The position numbers and the translations under genes are program-made. Source: Haliclona indistincta (taxonomy: Eukaryota > Porifera > Demospongiae > Haplosclerida > Chalinidae). From it: DNA of 64,000 nucleotides. The stretch is taken from NCBI GenBank assembly GCA_964017065.1, contig OZ024785.1, positions 1,383,142-1,447,141 of the forward strand, in the 5' to 3' direction. Shown here piece after piece: positions 23,558 to 35,883 of the stretch; the stretch's first letter is position 1; every line of letters starts with the position of its first letter. The notes beneath the pieces were generated by a model, which saw only the letters and a program-made list of their open reading frames with translations, did no database searches and was not told the origin of the DNA.

Positions 23558-23567
23558 TTTTATAGTC
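23558..23567 (-). promoter_or_regulatory. TATA box of the 22567-23498 collagen gene
   Basis: CTATAAAAGAATATA context on the minus strand about 60 bp before the start codon. Confidence 0.55.
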
Positions 23568-24014
23568 TCTCACTATTTGAAAATGAATTTGTGGGCATAA
23601 AGTATCTACCCTTATATCCACAGTACCATTCAGCTTGTTATTGTGATGTCACAAGAGGAGGATTGTGGCGCAGTGGTTCCCAGCAATGCCTCTCCTCTGA
23701 TACCCTACAATAGTGAGAAATGGCTCTGAGGGTGTTTTGATGGTTCACTCACAAACAGCTAGTGGGCAGTACATAGGCCGCAGTCTCACACATACCAGAC
23801 CTTCTTAGCACCACATAACAAGCTTCATAAAAATGAATTCCGTTCTGTTTACCACATACTACATATTATGTAATCATTTTTGACAATTTTGCACTAGATG
23901 TGAACAATAACTTTTTCTCATAAGTGCTTTATCTCATTCTGTTCATTAATAAAATAGCAGACATTGACACAAACACTGCTTCCATTATCATATTGCAGTT
24001 TAAAACTGCATGTA

Positions 24015-24172
24015 CAGTGAAACCTGCTTAATAAGACCACCCTTCGGACAAAATTTGGGGTCTTAATTAAGAGTGCCTATATATAATCGTGTATAAAATG
24101 ATCGAAAATTGTCGTCTTAGTAATAGAGGTGGTCTTATTACACAAGTGGTCTTTAAGACAGGTTTCACAGTG
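24015..24172. mobile_element. Short palindromic MITE, CAGTGAAACCT-type ends
   Basis: It begins CAGTGAAACCTG next to TA and ends with the complementary GGTTTCAC-type sequence. The two halves pair over most of their length (AATAAGACCACC against GGTGGTCTTATT). This resembles Tc1/mariner-derived MITEs with TA target sites. Related sequences lie at 31223-31378 and 54085-54267. Confidence 0.65.
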
Positions 24173-24177
24173 CAATT

Positions 24178-24365
24178 GTTTACTTGGTGCATACGCCACA
24201 TGCAGGTAAGCTCTTTCTGAGAATCATTATGGTGAACATGGTATAACAACCCTCCATTAATGATGGCTTGATTACCAGGAATTGACTCAGCATCTTTATC
24301 AACACACTCGTACATGTATGTATACTCCAGTGTCCACTGGCTAGGAGAGTGACGCCATGCTGGGC
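24178..24365 (-). pseudogene. Collagen C-terminal domain scrap
   Basis: About 190 bp with the domain end (TCACTTGGTGC-type terminus, VDKDAES region and CPSQWTLEY), with internal deletions and frame changes. Not a gene. Confidence 0.7.
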
Positions 24366-24837
24366 ATCAAATAAATAAGATTTTTGCAAAAAATTATAAT
24401 GACATGGTTATCAATAGACTTTGTTGACATACTCTCAGTAAATTGCTTGCTTTGCTGTGAGTGTGATGTTCACTCATTAGATATCCTAGCTAGCTAGAAC
24501 ACCATGCAGAAATGAAGAATGTTTAATGCAGTTCATGTGATCTCAGGTAATATCTACAAAAATTTAATAACTATTGAATAACAATTGGATGGTAGTTACA
24601 AGCACTCTAAGACCAGCCTAGTCTCACACTCCTTCACGCTCATCTCTTTCAGAAACTCTAGTTCATCTCTACTGGTATAACAAGAATTTCTTCAATTAGA
24701 AAATTCATCAAAATCACTAACATACATAAAGAAAACTAACTATTGCAACTGATTCAGAAGTCAAAACAAAGGCTACAAGTTGGTATCTACGGGTTCTTTT
24801 GAATCAACATGCATGCATGATCATAATTATTGCATTT

Positions 24838-24975
24838 TTCACTTAGTGCACACAGCACACTTAGCAGTCCACTTTATGCACTGCATAATCACAATGTTCC
24901 ATGTGCTGTCTGCCATGTCTCCACTAGAGCAGCTGTACTGATGATTCCAGCATGGCGTCACTGTCCTAGCCAGTG
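24838..24975 (+). pseudogene. Inverted collagen-domain fragment
   Basis: The plus strand reads LYALHNHNVPCAVCHVSTRA and on to RHCPSQW, opposite to the array. Directly after it (about 24985-25108), on the minus strand, lies a remnant of the start of exon 2 and the signal exon of a collagen copy. So an internal piece was inverted during rearrangement of one copy. Confidence 0.7.
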
Positions 24976-24984
24976 GACATATAG

Positions 24985-25108
24985 AAACTTGCAAAGCCCA
25001 TCCTACAATGAGTGAATAATTAATTATTTTATAATGTAGATTCTACATCGTACCTTGTAGCAGAAAATACTCCTGCTAGGACCACCAGTGTATGATATTT
25101 ACTGAATA
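24985..25108 (-). pseudogene. Remnant of collagen exon 1 and start of exon 2
   Basis: It carries the GWALPVS-type splice acceptor region and a decayed MA-type signal exon. The start codon is not preserved. It belongs with the inverted fragment at 24838-24975. Confidence 0.6.
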
Positions 25109-25752
25109 AACTGCTGAAACTGTTTCCACTTTTATAGCAAAATGTGATGTTGTAAAACAAATAATCCTCTTTCAAGACGCACCACCCTTACCTGATTATT
25201 GATGCTGATGACATGAAGCTCACCGGTTATCAAATTTAATTTTGAGAGAATAATTAAGCAAATAATTATGAGTATTGATTAAGAGAGTTAGAGGCATTAT
25301 GGCGCACTAGTCATGATTTATAATAGTAGACTTCAAAAGAATAATATTATCAGACGTCTTGTCGATATGATTTGTGGAGCTTCTCTGACTCCCACTGATG
25401 ACTGTGCAATAGCAACACCACTGGTAAACAATTGCTATTGTCAAACTAACAATTGATCTTTATAATGTGATCATAATCAATTTGAACTGAAGTATTCGGG
25501 AAGTAATAATCATCAATTAAATTAAACATTAATTTTAATATTGAAGAAAAGTATTTTCGATTTCGAAACTGCTGTTAAAAAGTATATTCATTCAAAATAT
25601 TCGATAAAACTGATAAAAATATTCGAGAGTCTAAAAAATGATAAATATACAACTGATTCACAAGTCAAGACAATGGCTACAAGTTGGTATCTACAGGTTC
25701 CTAAACTAGCTTTTGAAACAAAATGCATGCATAATCATAATTATTGTATTGT

Positions 25753-26625
25753 TCACTTGGTGCACACAGCACAGGTGAGCTCTTTCTGAGCATCATATGG
25801 TGGACATGGTAGACCATTACAATTTGCTTCAACATGATAGAACAACCCTCCATTAACGATGGCTTGACTACCAGGAACAGACTCAGCATCTTTATCAACA
25901 CACTCGTATGTTGCTTTGCTGTGACTGTTTCGTTCAGTCATTAGGTATCCAATATACTCCAGTGTCCACTGGCTAGGACAGTGACGCCATGCTGGAATCA
26001 TCAGTACAGCTGCTCTAGTGGAGACATGACAGACAGCACATGAAACATTGTGATATTGCAGTGCATAAAGTGGACTGCCAACATTTAGTCGATACTCTAC
26101 TCCATAAATAGAAGCATGATTCTGCACTCCAGGAGCATACTCTCCGTACTCTGGGTTATTTGGTAGACATTGATAGTTGCCTCCGGCTCCTTGATTGTAG
26201 AATGATTTACCAGCTCTGCCACTGTATAGACGAGGCTTGTTTATGTTATGTTAGGACACGATGTCCTCCCCCATCGTGTGTAGGTAGCTCCTCCACTAAC
26301 AGGACCTGATGCTCCTGCTATCCCTGCCTCTCCTCTCTCTTCCTTGTCTCCTTTCTGTCCATCAACTCCATCTCGTCCATCTCTCCCAGGAGCTCCAGCA
26401 GGTCCTGGTAGACCATCTCTACCAGCTGGTCCATCACGACCATCACGACCACCTCGACCACTCAGTAGCTTTTTAAATCCTCAACCAATCTGGTATGTTT
26501 CATTAGAAACTGGCAAAGCCCATTCTGCAATGAATGAATAATCAATATTATCTTATAATAATGTAGATTCTACAATGTACCAGCAGCAGAAAATAGTCCT
26601 GCAAAGACAACCGGTTGTAGTATTC
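25753..26625 (-). pseudogene. Short-chain collagen pseudogene
   Basis: The C-terminal domain is open from 25753 to about 26127. A two-base insertion near 26226 and further changes shift the frame, the helical segment before the triplets is mostly deleted (about 26465-26500), and the signal exon near 26580-26625 has lost its ATG. The GAGG to GGAGCC context in the GGGG stretch is shared with the copy at 27620-28512, so the two are sister copies. Confidence 0.8.
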
Positions 26626-26639
26626 TCACTTTAATAGTA

Positions 26640-27610
26640 AAACGTCATGTTGTTCGCTACTTCAATGCGAATGATCCTCTATCAAGATGCAAATGACCCT
26701 CTATCAAGATGCACCCTTACCTGATTATTTATGCCGATGACATAAGACTCACCACTCATCAGGCATTTAAAATTTAATCAAAAATTCCCTTTTGAGAGAA
26801 TATTGTTCTAACAAGCAAATAAAATTATGAGCCAGCAAAATAATATGCTGGGTCACATGCTGGGCCAGAGACTTGGTGTCTCTTTGCACATTACTATTCG
26901 ACAACATTTTCAAAAACTTTTGGTGACTCTCTGGCGGGGAAACGCTACTCTTCTGCTGAGGAGACGTCATCATGGTCCCCTTGCTCTTGACTGTCATTAC
27001 TAACTCTTACATTTTTGTCTGTGTCTTCTTTGTTGTTTTTTGTTTGTTTTGTCTTTATCCAGTTTTGTTTGTTCTTGTTCATGTATATCTTAGCTTAGCC
27101 GTATTATTTCTATTACATGTATTATCATTTTTACCTAATACGAGTCTTGATTGAGAGAGTTAGAGACATTATGGCGCACTAGTAATGATTTATATAGTAG
27201 ACTTCAAAGAATTATCGTCTTGTTGATATGATTTGTGGAGGTTCTCTGACTCCCACTGATGACTGTACAATAACAACGCTTTTGGTAAACAATTGTTATT
27301 GTCAAACTAACAATTGATCTTTTGTTACATTTATAATGTAATCATAATCAAATTGAACTGAAGTATTCGTATCATTAATTAAAAATTACATTAATTTTAG
27401 TATCGAAGAAAAATTGTTTTCGATTTCTAAACTGCTGTTAAAAAGTATGTTCACTCAAAAAAAGTCGTAATATTCAATATTACTGATAAAACTATTCGAG
27501 AGCCTAAATATACAAACTATTGCGTCAGAAGTCAAAACAATGGCTACGAGTTGGTATCTACAGGTTCCTAAACTTGCTTTTCAAACAAAATGCATGCATA
27601 ATCATAATTA
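26640..27610. repeat. Intergenic between two sister collagen pseudogenes
   Basis: It contains the duplicated 14.6-15.4-kb type sequence and, at 27000-27120, a T-rich plus-strand stretch with no supported gene. No RNA gene seen. Confidence 0.5.
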
Positions 27611-27619
27611 TTGTATTGT

Positions 27620-28512
27620 TCACTTGGTGCACATAGAACAGGTGAGCTCTTTCTGAGCATCATATGGTGGACATGGTAGACCATTACAATTTGCTTCAAC
27701 ATGATAGAATAACCCTCCATTAGTGTCAACATGGCTACCAGGAACTGACTCTGCATCTTTATCAACACACTCGTATGTTGCTTTGCTGTGACTGTTTCGT
27801 TCGGTCATTAGGTATCCAGTATACTCCAGTGTCCACTGGCTAGGACAGTGATGCCATGCTGGAATCATCAGTACAGCTGCTCTAGTGGAGACATGACAGA
27901 CAGCACATGGAACATTGTGATATTGCAGTGCATAAAGTGGACTGCCAACATCTAGTCGATACTCTACTTCATAAATAGAAGCATGATTCTGCACTCCAGG
28001 AGCATATTGTCCATACTCTGGGTTATTTGGTAGACATTGTTAGTTGCCTCCGGCTCCTTGATTGTAGAATGATTTACCAGCTCTACCACTGTAGATGAGG
28101 CTTGTTCCTGCAGTGTTAGGACATGGTGTCCTCCCCCATCGTGTGTAGGTAGCTCCTCCACTAACAGGACCAGGTGGTCCTACTATTCCTGGCTCTCCTC
28201 TCTCTCCCTTGTCTCATTTCTGTCCAACAGCTCCATCACGTCCATCTCTCCCAGGAGCTCCAGCAGGTCCTGGTAGACCATCTCTACCAGCTGGTCCATC
28301 ACGACCATCTCGACCACTCAATAGCTCATGAACAATTTCCAGCAAATCAGTTATTCTGCTGATTTGATACGTTTCATTAGAAACTGGTGAAGCCCATCCT
28401 GCATGCAAGAAAGAACGGATAAAAATGATCGTATAATAGATTAGTTCTATAATATTGTACCTGTAATGAATAATACTCCTACTAGGACCATCAGTTGTAG
28501 TATAGCCGCCAT
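27620..28512 (-). pseudogene. Short-chain collagen copy with two nonsense codons
   Basis: Exon 1 (28461-28512, MAAILQLMVLVGVLFIT) and exon 2 (27620-28398) keep the usual splice sites. A glycine codon in the triplets has become TGA (near 28215), and the tyrosine codon in the NYQCLP motif has become TAA (near 28041). The final domain is otherwise open. It is the farthest upstream collagen copy of the array on this strand. Confidence 0.8.
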
Positions 28513-29199
28513 TATGCTGGAATAATAGATTTCATTAATAACTTATGCTGTAGAAAATGTGCTACTTTTATAGCACTAGTCTAGCAACCTTTCATGCTTC
28601 AAATTAAACGATCACAATCTTCTTTACAGCTACACTCACTTAATTAGTTTTGATGACATAGAACTCAGGACTGATCGGACGTTATTAAATGATGTTCCAT
28701 GTGATCTGTTTAATAATCCCGATCAGACTCTTGATTAAGAGAACTTTGTCACATTCGCATGACATTATAGTGTGCTAGTTATAGGTCATAATAAGATTTA
28801 TTGTGCAATCTGCAGAGCTTCTCTACCGATGACATAAGACATATTGCTGGCATATTACTGACATATTGCTGACATATTACTTGTGGTGACTGCGCAAATA
28901 TTTGTGGTAAGCATACAATTACTATTGTCAAACTAACAATGGATTCATTGTTAGCTCTTAGTTGTACAATGTGTATTACAATAAGATTGAACTTAATTAA
29001 AGCTAAAAATTATTAATTGAAGAAAATCTAAAATAATAATGATTATTATTGTTTTCAACTTTGACACTGCTGTTAAAAAGTGAATTCATTTAAAAGGTGG
29101 TAATATTTAGAGATTAAGTAAAGTGCTTCATGAATTATTCATGAACATGTTGCGTAAGTGGTTCGGAATATCTCTCTTTAGTCAGTCAGTATCATCGTA

Positions 29200-30650
29200 C
29201 CAAGATCAAGTGATCAGATATCTCACCTTGTCAGTCATGGTCTCATTGTACGTTATACTGTCACCCGGCCTTGCTATACATCATTGAGTATACTCTTCAA
29301 TTATCGCAGGGGTTCCTCATTGTTTACTCTTCATTAACGTGATGGATCGACCGGTTTTGTTTATAATTTCATGATGTCGTTATAAAAGTGACGTCTGTTA
29401 CAGCAGTTTCTTTAGTTTCACCTGATCAACCTCTTCTAGTAACAGTGCTGTTCTTGTTACAGCGACCACTGTCTGTCTTTAGTCAGATGTTGTGATTGAG
29501 GATACTCTTTCGATTGAACTACTGTTGTGGTAGTCTACAATGCTAAAAATATTCAGGTTAGTCTCTGTGATGTGGATTATCATTCTGGTACATGTATGCA
29601 TGGTTGTCACAATGATGGTGGTAAGTTAGTGTTTCTAGCTTCCTTCATAATTTTGTTACACTATAGCTAGTGCTGCCACTTGAAACTTGCTAACCAACAA
29701 TGGTATTTTTCCAGCAATTGATCTAATCTCATTCATGAGCAAAATCTAGTTTGATGTGTAGCTACAGTATATTGTTGTAGTCGCATTCTATTGATATCTT
29801 GAGACATACTGGTATTACGATTTTATCATGTTCTAGCACTAGTGCTGCATCAGTTTGCATGCAGTGATCGATGCTACAAATTAAAATACAGCAAACTATG
29901 ACTACTTAATCAGTTTGCTTTTGCTAATATTAGTGTTGACACTTATGTTCATTGTACTATAGTTGTAGCTAAGGTAACCACTATTGTGCTATAGCATGCA
30001 GTTCTGGACAGTATTAATTTTTGCTCTGATGATGTGCAAGACTTGCAGCCGCAAACATAATCTATTGCTTAGAATGACCTTGGAATAATAATTATACAAA
30101 CATTAAAGAACGATTCTAATGCTAAGTGTCAGCACAGAAGCAGCAGTGAAGCACTAGGCTCCTTGTATAAACCTTTCCGACCCCATGCATAAATTCCCGT
30201 GTATCGCGCGCGTAGACCCCGCGTGTTGCCGGGCAACGTCACAACGTCATATGACGTCACATAATTAGACCACTAATATAAACACAGGAAGTCAGATAGT
30301 AATTAGTGCTTCATGATTATCCACAGGTGTTGATAGCTAATAATAGCTGTACTGTTTACTCTACTAATCTTCCCATCCTTTCTATATGACCATGTCTTCC
30401 TACATAACACCTCCATACAGGAATATGAACAGCAACAAAGCTTCACCACAGACACCATGCAATAAGGATACTGAGAGCTGATGATCAGCAACACCACACC
30501 ATTCCCAGCAAGAATCACTTATTATCTCAACATTAATGCATCACTAATTATAACACATACATACAGATGGTTGCATAGCCGTGTACTGTAGGCAAGCCCA
30601 TAATCTCAATCATGTCCACATGTATAATAATGCTAGTAGCTATAGCTTCA
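29200..30650. repeat. Third copy of the duplicated non-collagen segment
   Basis: Collinear with 15510-16900 and with 4997-5560 plus 6786-7560. The open frame on the minus strand at 30303-30518 is matched at 16630-16845 only because the duplication is recent. Confidence 0.6.
29540..29620 (+). other. Orphan signal-peptide exon, copy 3
   Basis: Twenty-seven open codons start MLKIFRLVSVMWIIILVHVC and end at a GTAAGT donor in phase 0. The hydrophobic core and donor are conserved with the 15864 copy although several bases differ. No further exon was found. Confidence 0.35.
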
Positions 30651-32700
30651 ATATGCGTAACATAATGTTCTTGAGTTTGTGATTAATCAGCAAATATAAT
30701 ATTGACTTCAGGTACACTACATGTACCATTATTGCATGTTGTTTGTTTATCATTCCTCTCATCGGTTTGCTCACTATGTTTTTACTTCACTATTGTATAT
30801 GTTTATTGTTTATCATACATAGTTCACTAGTATTTCCTTCATTCTTTCATACTGAATCACAAACACCACTATCACTACACATGCACCAGCTAGCTATACT
30901 ATCTGTTCTATAGTACCTGTTGTTCAGTCTCTCAATACTATTTTTCATCTCATGCAGTGAGTGAATTTATGTACATAGTTGTTCACAACACTTCGAACAT
31001 TTTGATTCATATCCACCACTTTATCATTACTTGCTGTTCTTTGTCTCTCAAATAGTTAGGTGGTACTCACGCTATGTTATTCTCAACTCTAGTACTGTCG
31101 GTATTATTCTGTTGTAGTTCATGACTTCGATCCTTTCTCAGTTGACGACCATCATGCATGCATTACACCAGTATTCACTAGCTAGTTGTATTTTACAATT
31201 ATTGGACGCTGTATGTTGCTATGCAGTAGAACCAGACTCTCCCAATAGTGGATACCTTCATGTAGTAGATGTAGTGAACAATTGTTGATGCACGCAACAA
31301 TACAGATTGAACCTCCATAATTATAATAGACAAAAAGCAATTGCCCCCAAAGTGTTCGTTATAGAGAGGTTTCACTGACCTCTCATTCTAGCTCTCTGAC
31401 CAATATTGAATCACTATAATGTCTACCTGCAGGTGCTGTTATTTGTCTCTCAATACTGTCAGTAACTATTCTGTGTATAATAATTACTGTTTGTTGTATT
31501 GTGTAACGGCTGTTCTCTCTATATCATTAGTTGTTCGTTCCACAATTCATAGTGAAACAATACCACATCAGAACCAGCTGTCAGTATACACATCTGTTAT
31601 TATACTTTGGCTCAGTTTCTCTACAGTTGCTGATACATTCTCTCATACATATTGAATCATAACACACATGTTGTTTGTCCCTCAGTATATTATATCTCAT
31701 TGCTACTACACTAGTATAATATCTGTTGTTGTGTACTCTGTCTCTTCAGTTGATCATTCCACTGCTCTGGTGGAACAATAGCACAGCTATGCTAGTTTAA
31801 TTATGTCATCAATATTGTGTAAACATTGACAAGGAACAATGATAACATAGATCTACTCAACATGGATACATCATACAGTCAGTGTATTGTAGTGTATACT
31901 ATTGGTCTATGGCTAACCAATACTGTGCTCTGGCAGGGAATATTGCTGACAGATGCCAGTGAAGTCTCACTATGTACCATCAGTGGGTGAAGGTACACAA
32001 CTATCATAATTATTATGGAATGAATAACAGCGAAGCACATCATACAGTGTGTCCTGATTGAAACAATAACATCAACACTTGATTTGCTTCACAATCAACC
32101 ACCTCACACATAATCATATGATATTATTATTACAGATATGTACATGATAGTGTTTTGCTTATGGCTTTTAGTGCATAAGACATGAATTATTCGTATAATA
32201 GTATTGATGGTGATGTTGGCTAACAATACAAGTTGAGTAGTATAGACACAAAATGTACATGCATGCTGAGTGGTACCATCAAACTAAGATTCGTCTGGGA
32301 TATAAAATTATCACTCCTATTTGTCTATGATTAGCTCAAAAGTTATTTTGTTGCATTGCTACTGAATAGTGATACACATAGAGGAGAGTTTGATTAACTC
32401 ACCCAAGGTAGTTGAAATTTGCCCACCCACTTCCCCCTGCTAGATGATAAAGCTAAAAATAACCACACTGCCTATTTATAATCTTTGTCCAAATAAGGCA
32501 CTTTTTGGCTAATGAATAACTTATGTAATAGCTTATTCATTATTGATATGTAAACAGTTACTATACCATACCCAGTCATTGACTAGTAATTAATAATAAC
32601 ATATAAAGTTTAATAGGAGTAACAGATAAGTGGAATAGTTTATCAAGTAAATTCAGTTGTACAGCTGTTAAAGATGCATGCATAACAAACTATTATTCTT
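30651..32700. other. About 2 kb without a recognisable gene
   Basis: AT-rich, with no frame or splice pattern I can support on either strand. A decayed CAGT-type MITE lies at about 31223-31378 (GCAGTAGAACC to GAGAGGTTTCACTG). Confidence 0.5.
31223..31378. mobile_element. Decayed CAGT-type MITE
   Basis: The ends resemble those of the elements at 24015 and 54085, with imperfect complementarity. The inner part is diverged. Confidence 0.4.
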
Positions 32701-32714
32701 CTATACTGTCTAGA

Positions 32715-34942
32715 TCACTTCATTTCAACACCACTTTCTTGCATACTGCAGAGAAGCACAACAAACTATGTTAGATTACAATATTTTTTTGCCTACCTGA
32801 TGTCGTCTATTGGTTTGCAACACGCTGTAAAAGAGACATCAACCCAGTCACTTATATTATGCAATGGCTTACTTTCTTTTATATACAATGCAGTCATCAC
32901 GGTTGCAATGATAGTGGCTATAAATAACAAAACAGCCAAAATACCAATGACGATCCATACCCAATCTGGGGGGCTAGTGGAGAAAGTGGGACAAGTGGGG
33001 CAAGTGGGGCTCGGTGTTGGAGAGACTGTTGATCAAGAAATAATTATATTATAAGAAATAAATTAACTCAAACTTCAAACTTCATTTCAAATTTATTAGC
33101 TATTGTAAACAAAATTAAATAGTACAAGAAACTTTTGAAGAAGTGTTCATAGTTGAGCTGTCACTGAATTCAAACCAAAAATGTTCCAATATCTCTTAAC
33201 CCTTAAGGAGACAATGTGTAGTACAGTTATACACAAACTGGTTAGTGTCATAAGGTGAGTACTTTAACTACTCACATTATGGTATAATTATGTGACTTAC
33301 GACCAATCAGATTGTTCAAAAAGTGTGCATTAAATAGCATAGATCATACTTAGGTGTGCATTAAGTTGATGCACACTTTTAGGTAAACAATGCTCAATGC
33401 TCAATGCGAAAGTCACGTGGTATGGTATATTACTTAACTTGGATAACCAATTAACTAAGCTTGCTATCTCACGTCTGCTTTGTGTGCATAGGGAACACTA
33501 GATAAGTATCTATTACAGCATCGCAATTACATGAGTATTTGTTACATAATTGCTTTACAATACATTATTATGAGCACAATAATCGTGCAATATCGAAGTG
33601 TTGTGCATCATTCTGACAGTACAAAACAACAGACTAGGAAAGTAATTGTTGCCCAGTAATAACTCACCAGTTACTAATACAAGACTGCTAGCACTTTGTC
33701 TTGCTAATCGATCTTCGCAGTACAGTCTAAAAGTAGTAGTAGTATTTATTGTGATACGTGATATGTTGTATTCCAATACTGGTCCAACAGGTATCATATA
33801 ATTGTCGAATTCATTGACCAACTGTAGTGTGTAATTTACACAACAATTAGGAGTATCAGCAGGAGGATCCCATGTCAACAGACGAAGAGTTGCATTATAA
33901 TTTAAATTCCGAGGAGCCGAAGGTCGATCTAAAGTGATAAATATTACTTATTTTATGCCTACCAGGTGTGAGTATACCATATACACGAGGTACGCCCTCG
34001 GGTTTATTAGCACAATACCAAGTGTGAATGGTAAACAGGCACCATGGTGGGCATGGAACATGTGACTTGTACGATGGTAACCTAAAGGTTGGCTTACTCC
34101 TTCCTTTTTCTTTCCAAGGGAAGGTAAGATGTTCATCACGACCATCAATTTTTGAAGGAAGGGATTTACCAACCCAGGTGGGTAATATACTGTATCCTCA
34201 CGTTAATCTCGAACGCTTCCATAGTTCATTGATCATTTTGGTTCAAGAGCTAACTCAGTCCGAGGCACTTCATCTTGATCTTTGTACAGTTGCGGGCTGT
34301 GCCTGGTCATGACGTAAGTAACACATACGTATACGAATAATAAGGCAAACTAGTGCATGTGCAAACAGCACCACCCACGCAATCGAGCCCCACCCCTTGA
34401 AGACGAGGCTAATCTTAAGGACTACCATAGTACAATCTATCTAACCCTAATAAAAATGAAATTATATTATAGTTGAACTTACCAGCCAAATTTACTGTAA
34501 CACTTTCGGTCACAACTCCATCAAAACAAAACAACAGTATGTCACTTGTGACCCTGTCAATAGTTGCTGTCGACATCAGTGTATTACCAGATTCTTCAGT
34601 AAGAAGCAAGGAAAATTCCCCCAATGAAGCAGTCGCTCCAGGATCATTAGCACTAGCAGTGAAGCGAAATGTAGTTCCACTAGCATCTCGCCATTCAAGT
34701 AACCCAATGGCAGTTGTTTGACAACTAAATGATCCTGTCGTGTCACCACACACAGTGCTATTAGATAGTGGTTGCAGGTTAACTGGGGACAATAATAAAG
34801 ATAAACACACATCGCCACGCCCCGTTTCACTGTAGTTTGAAATTCACTAACACTGGTAACACGACACGTACTTACCCTGCCCTGAAACCAGCCCGTAAGT
34901 ACTTATAAACACAGCAACAACGATGAATGACCAGATAGTCAT
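32715..34942 (-). CDS. Receptor gene A: Ig-FN3 single-pass protein, tyrosine-free tail
   Basis: Six exons splice in frame: 34876-34942, 34483-34782, 33668-33928, 32873-33025, 32797-32824 and 32715-32745, giving 279 residues. A signal peptide (MTIWSFIVVAVFISTYGLVS) leads into an Ig-like domain (about 23-122, cysteines in GSFSCQ and LLFCFDG, tryptophan in LLEWRD). An FN3-like domain follows (123-209, LLTWDPPADTP), then a Ser/Thr/Pro stalk with two cysteines and a transmembrane helix (about 231-258). The tail is about 21 residues and has no tyrosine. The intron between exons 2 and 3 is about 550 nt, unusually long here. It sits in tandem downstream of receptor gene B with the same strand and exon phases, so the two are probably paralogous. 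Ligand unknown. Confidence 0.72.
32951..33012 (-). repeat. Proline-rich stalk repeat of gene A
   Basis: A short GTGGGGCAAGTGGGAC-type repeat encodes the SPTCPTCPTFS stalk just outside the membrane. Confidence 0.5.
33930..34482. other. Large intron of receptor gene A
   Basis: No gene is seen on either strand. The open frames here overlap each other and lack partners. The size contrasts with the 45-120-nt introns typical of this window and suggests an insertion. Confidence 0.5.
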
Positions 34943-35203
34943 TTCGGCAAGCCGCTGGGAGATTCGGAAAGACTGAGAGTTTATGAGCTAATAAGCGCGG
35001 AGCTAAGTTCAGGATCGGGAACTGGGACTATGAGTCTGAGCGAGTGTCAACCCCGCGTAGCAGGCCTCATGATCAGTGACTAAAAGCCTAATCTGAGACC
35101 TGGTAGGACTATAGTGAGTTAATTGATAGACATGATGCTGAGCATTAGTATGCATCGATATATTTAATTGTTTACTATGACAGTGTTATTATTATAATTA
35201 TTA

Positions 35204-35883
35204 TCATTGCTGTACAGAAGCATAAATAATTTTGTCCCGATTGACAGCGGGTGGTGCAACTGGCGTTGCTCCTTTGGCAACTCCCAGGTCAGCATAAATT
35301 ATATTTTCATCTTTTTTACACTTAGTTTTGTCCTGTAAGTAACATTAAGCAAGTGTAGAAATTAAAACTAAATAGTTACTATATACCTCATTTTGATGTT
35401 GTTTGATACTTGAGTAGACCACAGGTTCAGCAGCTTGTGGTGGTATTGCTGGTGCTACTTTGTTAGGTGCTCGACCAAGATCAGCATAAATAATACTTTG
35501 TGGTTTTGGATTAGTTTGTTTCTAAAGGTATTATAATGAATAAGCTATCAAATACAATTATATACCTCATTTAGTTGTGTCACACTTGAGTAGACCACAG
35601 GTTCAGCAGCTTGTGGTGGTACTGCTGGTCTTACTGTTTTAGGTGCTCGACCAAGATCAGCATATATAATACCTTGCGGTTTTGGATTAGATTTTTTCTA
35701 TAGTATAATAATCATCAAGCTATCAACTTTGAATATAATTATTATTACCTCATTTTGCTGTCTAACACTTGAGTAGACCACAGGTTCAGCAGCTTGTGGT
35801 GGTATCGCTGGTGCTACTTTGTTAGGTGCTCGACCAAGATCAGCATATATAATTCCACCATGAAACATTGTATTAGCTTGTTC
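35204..35883 (-). repeat. Four tandem ITIM-like cytoplasmic exons
   Basis: Exons of 135, 132, 135 and 129 nt, all phase 0-0, separated by introns of about 45-55 nt. The first three share GRAPNKVAPAIPPQAAEP-like linkers almost exactly; the last is more diverged. Because every exon is a multiple of three in phase 0, any of them can be skipped without changing the frame. Confidence 0.8.

Noticed and set aside
33948..34312. Overlapping frames inside the large intron of gene A
   Set aside because: They overlap on opposite strands, lack domains and lie between two well-supported exons.
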